Shown: piece by piece, positions 45,035-55,657 of the stretch | Numbering within the stretch: position 1 is the first letter of the stretch | Layout of the letters: every line of letters starts with the position of its first letter | DNA from: Siphonodentalium dalli | Taxonomy: Eukaryota; Mollusca; Scaphopoda; Gadilida; Siphonodentaliidae | Assembly: GCA_032622095.1 (NCBI GenBank) | Contig: CP136065.1 | Span: 204,298,618-204,362,617 of the forward strand | DNA: 64,000 nucleotides | Reading direction: 5' to 3' | Position numbers and translations under genes: made by a program | Notes under the pieces: model-generated | What the model was told of the DNA's origin: nothing | The model's database searches: none | The model's input: the letters and a program-made list of their open reading frames with translations, nothing else

Positions 45035-48000
45035 CAAAACGGAACCAGTCTTTGATCTTCTCATCAATCTCCGACAGGCAACAGTCTTTAAATTCTCTAT
45101 TTGATCTCACTGCACTATGGATTATTTTAAGATGTTGTTGAAGATGTTTAAAAGGATCTTTAACACCTTTCCCCTGCCAGTTGAATTTGGTTGCCAGTTT
45201 TAAATTAATCAGCCGTCCCATAACTAAAGACACTGCCTTCTTCAGGTTTCTACCGCCTAAATTTCTGAGATCCTTCGCCTGAAAAAAATTGAACAATTAA
45301 AAATGAGATTATGGGTAATCCTGAGCAATGTCAACCAGAAGGCTAAAAATTTATATTCCAATGTGCGCAAAAATGTAATAAAAAATAATATAAAAAAAAA
45401 TTCACTGTATTTGACTTAATTTATTTAATTTAATTTAATGTTAGCAAAAAAAGACAATTAAAATCTTCAATAATTTTATTTAGGGGATAACAGTGTGGTG
45501 TTTTGTGATTTCAGAAAGGTACATGGCGAATATACTGTAGCAAATTTAGTTAATGGGCGATGGCGGAGCTCTTCGAACTTAAAAATGTTATTTAGACAAA
45601 CAAATGGCTCGTAATTATCAACGAAATGTGCGGCCATAGAAAACACTCAGCCAATTCACGACTTTTTATTTTAAATTTAATGCGCTAGATAAAATATAGT
45701 CCCCCAATTACCATCGCTCTTATCGTTAAAAATACTGATAAACATGAAAAATTGCCACCTCAAACAGCCTCAAATAGAAATAAATATGCACAACAATTAG
45801 CTTCTGCATGTACCTGATGTCTTTTTCAGATGTTTACCACTTACAAATTGCGGTTTTGATTTTACCGCGATCTTGAAGTTGAATTGAAACAAAGGGAAAT
45901 TGTTTACTCAATGCGATGTATTTCACGCCGTGTCTGTCGCGGTTTCATGTCAAGAAATTTGGTCAAATGATATCGAGACACTGACATTGGTGGGGTATAA
46001 TGTTGTGGTGTTTTGTATTTTCTGAAAGTACATGTATACAGGGCGAATGTACTGACTGTCAATTTTCGACAAAAGCCACATTGCTGATTTTTTTTATATA
46101 GCAACAAGCTAGTAACGGAAGTCAGTGCCAAAGGCGTCAACTCTATAATCTACTACGTAACGTTGCCGGCATCTACATTCCAATTTAAACAGCCACGACA
46201 AATTTCATGATGAACAGACTAAAGCTACGACCTGTAGCCCGTGCTAAAGGATTTAGTCATACAAAGAGTAAAATCCAAGATGGCTGCTGGCGGCCATGTT
46301 TTTTGGCCGAATGACCCCAAAATGACTCGTTCCCATCTACATGTCATTGTTAACATCCATGACAAATTTCATAATAATTGGACCAAAGGTACGAACTGTA
46401 GCCCGTGCTAAAGGAAATTGCTGACGCATCACACACACACACACACACGGACGACGGATACCAAGCCATGGCAATAGCTCAAACTTTACAAAGTAAAGTT
46501 GAGCTAACAATAAAGCAATGTCACAAAATAAGCGTGTTGAAACTCGTCGAGTCTGAATCAACAGAAGTTGCGGCTTTAAGATGTATAGATAATGTCATGC
46601 CGTCCCGATTTCTGTCAAATGCCAAGATTGAAAGATGTCACTTCCATTTTAATTTCGCAAAATGACTTTCTTCTGGATACATGTTGTTGTTTTGATTTTT
46701 GAGACAGTTCAAAGTTTCGGAGGCATAAAAATATATACCATTGCTACTGTGCTATATCTCCTATATATATACATGTTGCTGTAGTTTGTGAAAATTTACT
46801 TCTATTTTTTGTTATCCATTGTCGACCGTGACATTAAACTTTCAGAGCAAAGTCACTAAGGCTAAACAACCAATTAATAAGTATTTTATTAATTACTAGT
46901 ACCAACATTGGCAATTGTTATTTCACAGAATGAATATATTAACATAGATATGCACTGGGTCATTGTGTGCATTAATACATTAACAATTATTCCAGTAATT
47001 TATATTCTTGTGAACTTTGTGAAGAACTTGCAGCGATTTCACAGTACAAGTTGACTAATCACTGAAGGTCTTATACATAATAAACATGAAATTAAACATC
47101 AAAATCCTACTTACCACTTCCCGCTGCACCACCCCCTCTTCCAGTCGATGTTCAAGTTCGAGAACACCATCGCGACTGGAAGAGGGCAAACCAAGCTCGA
47201 GATTTTCCTCATGTCCAAGTTCAGTATTATTATGGGAAATATTGGACAATTCATCAATCCTTCTATGGAGAAGTTTGAGATCTGATTTTATTTCTTCTAA
47301 AGAGGTTAAAATCCTTCGTTCAACGGCTGTAAAACAGAAAATGTTTTATTAATTAAATAAATTAAATATAAATATGTTATCGGGCTAACGGTCATTAAAT
47401 TGCTAAACTAAGGGCTGTAACTCAAGAAAAATAATTAGAATGAAAGTGTAAATGACACTTTGTGTTTGTGCTCGACAGAAAAATCTTTTAGCCAAAAGTT
47501 TAGCCAAATGAAAATTTCATTAGCCAAATGAAAAATCTTTGCCAAATGTTTTTTGGCCAAATTAAAAAAAAAATTCATCAGACTCAAAGGGCCTGAGTTC
47601 TGTCACACTAATTATGTGTCCACTCCATTATAGCCCTGAACGTATTAAAACAAAAATTTCTGGAATAATTCTTTAGGGGGTTACAACTGCTCTGAGTGTT
47701 ATAAGTTTCTCAGTTGGATAAGGCCACCCTTTACACTATATGTGAGAAAAACTATTAAAGTTATGTGTCTTTACTGATATATCAATTGGTCTTTGGGCTC
47801 TTTTACTTTAAAGGTTGACAAAATGAATTTTTCGGATAGGACGGAAAATTATGCATTTTTCATTGTGTTAGGAGTGTCTTAACCCTTTACCCAACAAACC
47901 GGCCAAAACCGGCCAAATAAAGCTTCAACAGCCTAAAATATCTTCGGTCTGTCTCAATAGAACCATACAAATATGGATATCATTGGAACCGGCTCCTTGA

Positions 48001-51000
48001 CCACATTGTGATAGTTACAGTTATGCCCTGTGCCAATGCATTCTCTTATATATGCGAGTCGACCATAGGTCGCCTCGCATATATAAGAGAATGCATTGGC
48101 CTAAAAAACAATTTTATAATTTTTAATGTGTTAAGCCAATGCATTCTCTTATATATGCGAGGCGACCTATGGTCGACTCGCATATATAAGAGAATGTGTG
48201 TTCTCTTGTTTAGATATATTAGAGTTCAGTGATCTGTCTGTCTGTTCTGGTCTGTATGCAATTTTTCTTCCAGAGCCCTTGATCGATTTTAACCAAATTT
48301 GGATACCACAGCAGATGTTATAACGAACTTATATTTTTAATTAAATTTTTTAGACAAATAAAAAAAAATTTCAATTTGTTTTCAAATTTTTGAATTTTTT
48401 AGCAAGAAGTTTCAATCTAAAAATCTAAAAAGTAAATTTAAAAATTAAATAAATTTTTTTTCTAATTAAGTAGAAAGAAATTTAAATTGAAAAAATTAAA
48501 ACAAATTTTAAAGATTCAATCTAAAAATCCAAAAAAGTAAATCCAAAAAATTTAATTGAAATTTTTTAATTGTTATTTTAATTTAAAAAACAAATTATTT
48601 ATATTTGGTTTTTGTTCAACAGCAGATAAAAGTTCAATCTAAAAAAAAAAAAAAAAAAAAAATTTAATCTAAATAATTTAAAAAAAATCAAACTGGTCAA
48701 ACGATCAAATTTGAACGAATCATATACATGAGTCTGTTCCAGCTAGTTAACATAAGGGCAAGTGCTAATGTGTTCACTACGGACATCGATCTCAGGTGAC
48801 ATACAATATTTATGTGGATAAAGTATTTTTACAAGTGGGCGGGACTACCGCTGTGGGTGTGGCCTCTGTGGAAAGCTCCATTCCGAAGCAGTTTGCTGAA
48901 GCAAACTTGGCCATGGCAAAGGGTTTCCGTAGCGGATTGCCGAAGCCAAACCACCTGAATTAAGAGGGCTGATTTGCTAAGAAGATATGCTATTTCCAAA
49001 TGGCAAGATCAGGTTGTATCAAATAATCGAACAAGGGTTTTTACTATACCGGTTGTCCTCCGACGGAATGTCAGGGGAAAAAAGGGGAATAGCTCAATTG
49101 GAAAAAAATAGCAGGTGCACAGGTTCAGATGTTACAAAAATATTTTTGTCAAAATTTCTGCTATTTTGATCTAAACTCCACTCTTGAACATAATTTTGTT
49201 ACTATTACCTGTAACAGTTGTACCTGGCCTGACTAAACCAGGCAAGCCTGACTTAGGTGCAGGTGGTGGCTTTTCCAATGTATTGTTCCTTTTTCGGGGG
49301 GTTTCAGCTGCCTCATTTTCAGAACTAGTTGAATCTTCGTATCTGCAATTTGCCTGCAAAGTGATAAATGATATTAACTGTCATTAACTGCATTTGATTT
49401 ATGGATTTATCAAACACTGAACTAAGTTTGGATTCTGCGACTGTCTGTGTACTGAACCAATTTAAATTTGCCACTACCTTTGATACAAATTAAGTTGAGC
49501 TAATAATAGGATAATATGAAAACTATTAATCAAATGGACCAGTTTCATTTTAAAACAGTTTAACTGAATTTGCAGATCTCTTAAAGATGCATAATCCAAA
49601 TTAACGCTTGCAAATTACAATTTCCTTGCCTACGTGGGTAAAAACTACTTGATTCGATCAAAGCTCAGAGTGATCAGATGTCGATTTTTGAAACCGATAA
49701 TTTTTCATTTCCGATAATATTAACTCTAAAATCAAGTGGCTTTTTTGTGTCAGATATTTGACAAAAGGGTAAAATTCGTTGAACAAAATGTTGATAAGTA
49801 ACATGTTTTGGGCAATTTTTTACAGGAAAGCATTATTTTTGGGCAATTCTGATTCATCACATCGACTGGAAATGTATGGTGAGCAAACTGCAACAAAACA
49901 TCTATTATGATATAGATATATTGAATATATGTGTCATCAGATGGTTCTCATTTTTTAGAGATTGTAAAATGAACATGAAAGTTTCATTTGTTGGATTGTC
50001 TGGAAAAAAGTTGTGGGAGATAGTGATGTCCTATATATAAGGTCAATATCAAAAATATTGCTAGATTTACATCCCCTCCCATCCCCATTTGTTTTTATTG
50101 GATATGTCTTATGCTAATTTTTTTTATTAATCAGTCTGTTTTGATCAAATAGGAAAATCAAAACCACATTGTATTATAAATATTAGATATAATACTGCTT
50201 AAATATCTAGTATTGTCCATGACCATTTATTTTAGAAAGAATAAAATATAAAAAATAAAATTCACCATCCCACCCCATTTTTCTGAAAAGGTTGGATGTA
50301 TATCTGGCAATTTATTAATATTGGCATAAGTTAGTATATCGGTACCTTTCTTTTTCGCTTAGAAATACCATCATCCGATGGATTTGAGCTAGTTGGTATG
50401 TCTGATGCTATTTTTGCGATTGCTAATTTTTCCATTGCAGATTTATATGTTGCTGAAATTAGAAATTGAAACAATCTATATATATAAAACCCGTCGTCTG
50501 TGTGTGTGTGTGTGTGTAAATCGGTCACGCTTTTGGCGCGTTTATAACTTTTTAATCATGCGTCCAATGTGGCCCAAATTTGAACCACGGACTATAGTGT
50601 GGCATAAAAGGTGACTCAACAAATTTCACGTCGATTGGTCCAAGCAAACCGAGATCTAACATGGTCCCCAAATGCAATATCTGCACTCAAGTAGACACTA
50701 TTTCTTATGACGTCATTGACGTCGAACGCAAACCAACACTTGCTTTGCTATTGTAGGCGAAACTTCCATGCACTCAACCAAAGGGCATGTGATCATTAGG
50801 CTGCATGCTGAATACAGGTTCCAAAGGGGGTCCGTTTAAAATGTGCTGCAAGCTCCCTATGTGTGCGCGAAGTTCACGCAGTTTAAGATCATATAATGTG
50901 TGCGATGCGCAGAAAGGGGCTGTAGACCCCTCCCCGCTAAATAAAGTCTCACGAATTGAGCCTGTCTCAGTATAGATAAAGTACAATATTTTGATTGTTG

Positions 51001-52170
51001 CGTTCCATATACATGGGTTGAGGACATGGGGGTGGGGGTGAAAAATACAATTTTATTGAAAAGTGTTCATACAAATTGATCGCACAGTGCAGGCGTATGA
51101 TAATTAGGCGACATGCGGAATACAGGTTCAAAAGTGGGTCCGTTCAAACTGCAACAAGCTCCCGAATGAAGGCTTCTGAATTGAGTATGTTTCAGTTGGT
51201 GCATAGTAGTATTTAAATAATATACTGATTTTGTTTCGTTCAATATGTGCATGCATATGTGCATGCCGAAGCAATTTGCTGATGCAAACTGGGCCACGAC
51301 ATAGGGTTGCCGTAGCGGATTGCCGAATCCAAACAATCTGAATTAAGAGGGCTGTTGGTTGTAAATGTTCAGATCATAAGTTCAACTTACTAGTACTCAT
51401 CTAGGGTTACTAATTGAAAAATAGTTCCCTTAGGAAATGTTCAGATAAAAAAGTTAAACAAACAACCATAGACGATATATGGCATCATGATGTATGCATG
51501 GCGACAGACTTTCCAATTTGAGATTTCCATGAACAGTTCAACATTCAACATTCCATGGAACGGCCCTTAAGAAATATTCATCCTGATATTTGGTATGTGG
51601 ATCACATATAAATATACACTGATCAAGTTCGATTTTGGTCATGTAAACTCATGTTCCGATGATGTATACCCCTTTTTAGCTCAACATGATGAAGTCAAGT
51701 TTAAGATATTGCCATAATTTGGCATCGGTCATCAGTCAATGCATCCGTCAACAAATTTTGTTAGCACACCTTACAGGTCACATCTCTCATCCAATGGTTC
51801 ACCAAACTGCATATGGATAAGCAGGGTGACCTCTAGATGAGAGCCTCATATTTTAACACTGGCAGTCATCTTGGGATTTGTTTGAAGATTTAAAAAAAAA
51901 ATCATATCAGTGTACCTTACATGAAATACACAAACACAAATGGACTATTTAATGAAATTAGTCTTACCAGCTTGGGCCATCACTCGCTTGATGGGGCACT
52001 TCTCAAAGTCGTGTCCTGGTATTGCATTATTGATTACGGAATTGAGCTTCCTACTTTCTGACCATGTGTCAGGAGGCCAGCAACAAAGATTCCTTTCTAA
52101 GTCCAGCCAACTGATAGGTACAACATCAACCTCCGAATTTTTTGCAAATTCCACCACTGCAAAGCGGCGC
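45003..52170 (-). CDS. DUF4806-type protein gene, five exons found, first exon missing
   Basis: Exons 52170-51968, 50452-50346, 49353-49209, 47326-47115 and 45278-45003; phases match at all four junctions (donors GTAAGA, GTACCG, GTAATA, GTAAGT), giving 313 visible residues and a TGA stop. Exon 1 of the visible set has FAVVEFAKNSEVDVVPISWL and CCWPPDTW, the N-terminal module usual in this family. Next comes a basic SKRKRKA segment, a Pro-rich linker, then a predicted coiled coil (LTSLEEIKSDLKLLHRRIDE). The last exon is DUF4806: LRNLGGRNLKKAVSLVMGRL, FNWQGKG, then IDEKIKDWFRFA. Family assignment is from recall. The first base of 52170 completes a codon of an unseen upstream exon; reading on through the acceptor to ATG 52283 is a weaker alternative. 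Function unknown; proteins of this type are often transposon-associated, and an EnSpm-type transposase lies 3.5 kb upstream on the same strand. Confidence 0.8.
45361..45460 (+). repeat. AT-rich direct repeat, mate at 59842-59945
   Basis: GTGCGCAAAAATGTAATAAA followed by TTCACTGTATTTGACTTAAT and TTAATGTTAGCAAAAAAA; almost the same at 59842-59945. In the last intron of the DUF4806-type gene. Confidence 0.7.
45485..46180. other. Intron region with a local direct repeat, no gene
   Basis: 'GTGGTGTTTTGTGATTTCAG' at 45495 and 'GTGGTGTTTTGTATTTTCTG' at 46004 begin two similar stretches that include 'ACATGGCGAATATACTG' or 'GGGCGAATGTACTG'. The DNA between has several CpGs. No coding assignment. Confidence 0.4.
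46190..46510 (+). repeat. Dispersed repeat with (CA)n and TTGAGCTAA tail
   Basis: Two 'GTAGCCCGTGCTAAAGGA' units and AAATCCAAGATGGCTGC, then (AC)n at 46430-46448, GACGACGGATACCAAGCCAT and the hairpin AACTTTACAAAGTAAAGTT ending GAGCTAAC. The tail recurs at 61345-61405. Confidence 0.7.
46552..46665 (+). pseudogene. Possible MULE transposase fragment
   Basis: The plus-strand frame reads TEVAALRCIDNVMPSRFL and then NAKIERCHFHFNFAK before a stop. 'E.AAL.AI...FP.A.I.GC.FHF' is the hallmark stretch of the MULE transposase domain around its second catalytic region and CxxH (family knowledge). Only about 38 residues are visible and nothing further was found in either flank, so this is a remnant at best. 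Confidence 0.4.
47340..48030. other. Intron sequence, no gene
   Basis: Between the coiled-coil exon and the Pro-rich exon of the DUF4806-type gene. Contains TTAGCCAAATGAAAA repeated near 47500-47550 and CCAACAAACCGGCCAAAACC near 47890. Nothing else recognised. Confidence 0.35.
48032..48197. mobile_element. Two near-perfect hairpins in inverted orientation
   Basis: Hairpin A (48032-48100, up to the second GCATTGGC) has arms GCCAATGCATTCTCTTATAT and ATATAAGAGAATGCATTGGC around CGAGTCGACCATAGGTCGCC. Hairpin B (48135-48197) is the reverse complement of A, 34 bases downstream. Single diverged arms occur near 8690, 26940 and 43030. Confidence 0.85.
48330..48720. repeat. A/T low-complexity tract
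   Basis: Long runs of A and AAATTTAAA-type words, including a run of about 20 A at 48640. Intronic in the DUF4806-type gene. Confidence 0.8.
48880..48975 (+). repeat. GCCGAAGC...TTAAGAGGGCTG repeat copy
   Basis: CCGAAGCAGTTTGCTGAAGC to CTGAATTAAGAGGGCTG. Copies at 51268-51352 and 53578-53655 in the same orientation and at 53713-53825 inverted. Confidence 0.65.
49580..49800. repeat. Diverged TTAAAG MITE half
   Basis: 'TAAAGATGCATAATCC', 'CTACTTGATTCGATCAAAGC' and 'CAGAGTGATCAGATGTCGAT' match the left arm of the 37260-37707 family. The right arm is not visible. Confidence 0.45.
50478..50990 (+). repeat. Dispersed repeat with (GT)n start, inverted mate at 61680-61925
   Basis: Begins CTATATATATAAAACCCGTC and (GT)n, then 'TTTTAATCATGCGTCCAATG', GGCCCAAATTTGAACC and 'CAAGTAGACACTATTTCTTA'. 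The same words appear in reverse at 61680-61925. Position 51060-51350 carries a second, diverged stretch (CATGCGGAATACAGGTTC). Confidence 0.65.
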
Positions 52171-52279
52171 CTAAAATAGCGCAAACAACCACAATTAATA
52201 TATATCACTTGGCTCAAAAAACACCTGTGTTGGAACAGAAAATCATTTAGAAATGGAGATTCAGCAAGCAGTTGAGTTA

Positions 52280-53417
52280 TCATAAAATAAAGTGGTTTTA
52301 CCCAGAACTAATTGCAACAGAATTTTTTTTTGCTTGAATTTGTACATATATCCTCCATAAACAACATACTAAAAATCAGCAAATATTGGAAAAAGAGAAA
52401 TTGGTGAATTTCGTGGGGGAAAAAAGTGGGAAAATTTGGTCAAATCATCAATTTATGGATTTTCATGGATGTATATAAAACAATCAAATTCACAAATCCT
52501 ACAAATAGCATGTGTATTGTGTCGACCACTTTTTCCTGAATCCAGAACTGGAAATCATTCTCAGATTCCTTAAGTATTTTTCAAGTAGTGTGTCTTCAAA
52601 AACGCGAGTTTACCTGATTTCGGAGCCTTAATTTCACAGAATGAGCCAAACCTTTTGTAATAGACAACAATGCCTCAAACTGGCATCTTTGGAAACAACC
52701 TAAGACTAGGTATTCAAAGGGCCATAAGCTGATTTTCTTAAAAATTGTTCTGTTAATACCTTTACAATTTGTTCAATCCAACATACTTAAAATGTTGTAA
52801 GAAAAGCATGGCATATGGATATTAAATTATTAAGTTACATGACCACAAATATTGCATTTCATCACACAAGTTCAGTGTCAGAGGCAAAATTGTTTGAGAA
52901 TATAATCGTCTTCTTAATTATTGATGCACATATTAATCATTTTTTGTGTTTAATCTAGTGAGAAAATTACTAAAACACTGAAAAAACTGTACAGTTTGCT
53001 CTAGTTTTTTAATAATTAACCATAATATAGGGAATTTTGGCTCATTCTGCGAAATTGAGACCCCGAAAATGGGCCGAAAGCATGTAAACTCACGTTTTTG
53101 AAGGCACACAACTCAAAAAATACTTAATGAATCTGGGATTGGTTTTCAGTACTGGGTTCAGGAAATTGAGATCGATACAATACACATGCCATTTGTAGGA
53201 TTTGTGAATTTGATTGTTTTATATACATCCATCAAAATCCATAAATTGATAAATTAACCAAATTTCCCCAAATTTATTTTACGAAATTCACCAATTTCCC
53301 TTTTTCCGATTTTTAGTATGTTGTTTATGGAGGGTTTATTTACTTACTCCAGCAAAAAAAAATTCTGTTGCAATTAGTTCCGGGTTCGGCATTTTTTCTC
53401 ATAAATGCACTGGACTG
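52280..53417. mobile_element. Long-inverted-repeat element upstream of the visible DUF4806 exons
   Basis: 'AGAACTAATTGCAACAGAAT' on the left pairs with 'ATTCTGTTGCAATTAGTTCC' on the right, and 'CAAAAACGCGAGTTTAC' with 'GTAAACTCACGTTTTTG'. The right end 'CATAAATGCACTGGACTG' matches the 15060-16820 family; the left end is eroded. It begins about 110 bases beyond the acceptor of the DUF4806 exon. Confidence 0.7.
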
Positions 53418-55299
53418 TAATGGAAATTTTATTTTTCAAGTTGAGCTAAAAAGTGGTGGCTTTTGAGGAAATTATTTCTCACTGTGAAACTGATCAGAGT
53501 ATTGAGATAATGCATCGAGAATTCGGAGAACAGACATCAAGGGTTAAAGCATTTTTTAATTGGTGCATTTTTCGTCATGAAGCAAGCTGGGCCATGGCAG
53601 AAGGTTGCCAGAGCCAATTGCCAGAGCCAAACAATCTGAATTGAGAGGGCCGATACTCAGTTTGTGAACAACTTTTCTTCAAATGTCCATACTCTTAGGT
53701 CATATACACATCAGCCCTCTTAATTCAGATTGTTTGGCTTCGGCAATCCAATTCAGAAACCCTTTATCATGGGCCAGTTTGCTTCAGCAATTAGAGCTTT
53801 GGCATTGCTAATTGCCATAGCCAATTATCAGGGGTGACACATATGCTTGAACCCTTGATGACCATCCTCCAAATCCTCCATGCACCCTCCAAATCCTCAG
53901 ATCAATTACCCTGTGTGTGTTTGCTATCTCTAAAGATTGAAATACTTGCACTCAATTGAGATGATTCAAGTTCTTGAAACTAGGACTTCTTCAAAATGTA
54001 TATTCTCTTTCCTTTGATATTCAGATATATGAGCAGGCAATGAGAACATAAACACCTCACAGGCTCCTTATAATGGGTCAATTTTCAGAAAGCCTCAAGT
54101 TTTTTAGTTGGCTGACTGCCCCCCCCCCCCCCCCCACATCCATCAAAGGTTTTTCTATATATCAAATTCATTATATGACAATTGGATACGTTATATAATG
54201 ACGTTTAATTTGAAATATAAAAAGCTTTACTGGAAGGGGGGGTGCAACAAATTGTGTTTTTAAATCTGTTTTTTTGCCCATGTAATACAAGGAGTCTATG
54301 GGATTATTATGTTCCTATTGCCTGCTCATGTTATCTGATTTGTGATGATGCTAATATTGTCACTAATCAAACAGTTGAATAATTTCAAGTCAACAACAAG
54401 TATTAATCAAATTTCAAAGGAAATGACACACTCATTATATTGGGTTGTAGCTGTGACTCAGCTATTGGCTGGTCTGCCCTTGACCGAGTATCTGCTACGA
54501 TGTCAGGACCCAACATAATTGTATGTGTCATGTCTTTTTCAATTTGAGGTCTAGAGTAAAGCAATATTTATGGACTGACATTGGCTAGACGTAAAAAAAA
54601 AATAAATAAAAAAAATATCAACCATCCATACACCCTGTAATCGGACACCGACCAATCAGAGGAGAGACTGAGTATAAGGCTCTCCTGTAATCATTTACTA
54701 GTATAAATCAGTTCCTTAGAAATAGGTCACTTACAAAATGTTGCTAACATCAGCACAGAGCGGCATCTTCTCTGTGCTGTTGCTATCAATAATTTCAAGA
54801 GACCTTTTACTTTGGTGCTGATTTATAACTAGCTTGTATGACTACTAGGCTTTAACAATTAGGCTTTAACATGTTGTTCTCTGACTTTTTTCATTACCCA
54901 TATTATCAACTAATTAAGTTATTATCTCAGAAATAAGGTAGCCAAATGAATCAACACTGTTAAACTTTGATTGATGCCATTAAAAGTTGTTATCATTGTT
55001 GAAAATAGGTATTGGCAAGATGTTTACAACTAGGGGCACCATACTCATTTTGTCCTCCAAATACTGGTGTCTAATTTAGGCATGTATCAAATTTCAAAGG
55101 AAATGACACACTCATTACATTGGGTTGTAGCCACTCAGCTAGAGGCTGGTATGCCCTTGACCGAGTATCTGCTACGATGACTTGACCCAATATAAATTGA
55201 ATGTGTGATGTCTTTTTCAATTTGAATAGGTTCTTAAGAAAATTTATGACAATAAATGAAACAATAGTGAAATGATGTATCAACAAAAGGCATATATAG
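53418..55299. other. Repeat-bearing spacer, no gene
   Basis: Holds two GCCGAAGC...GAGGGC repeat copies facing each other (53578-53655 and 53713-53825), a poly-C run at 54120, and a direct repeat: 54406-54548 reappears at 55086-55226 (ATCAAATTTCAAAGGAAATG, CCCTTGACCGAGTATCTGCT). The missing first exon of the DUF4806-type gene may lie here or further upstream. Confidence 0.45.
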
Positions 55300-55631
55300 T
55301 TAAAGGGACATAAAGCCTTTGCAGTGAGAAAATATTTCAAAATTTTAAACCTTTATTATGAAACAAGAATGTTAAATTGCTAGCCATATAATCAACAAAC
55401 AGCTTTCCAACATAAATTTTGATTTTCACAATCAATTGATGACTGGCACTGTAACAGATAATGTTTACATAACAATGGTGAATGGTCTCAACATGAACAA
55501 TCTTGTCACTGGCGAGTTATCACTAAGAACTAAGTAATATATTTTTCCATGCTCTTCGTAATGGTGATAGTATTATATAACCTTTTTGATTGGTCACATT
55601 TACCCACTATGTGTGCCATATGTCCCTTTAA
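55300..55631. mobile_element. 332-bp MITE with TTAAAGGGACATA ends
   Basis: Left end TTAAAGGGACATAAAG, right end 'CATATGTCCCTTTAA', inverted over about 13 bases. It ends only 26 bases past the stop codon of the EnSpm-type transposase, so the 3' UTR would run into it; a minus-strand AATAAA is present at about 55352. Confidence 0.65.
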
Positions 55632-55657
55632 AGAAACTTAATAATATAAATGAAAAC

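Noticed and set aside
54406-55226. LTR retrotransposon
   Set aside because: The two direct repeats are too close (680 bp) and no primer-binding site, polypurine tract or protease/reverse transcriptase coding sequence lies between.
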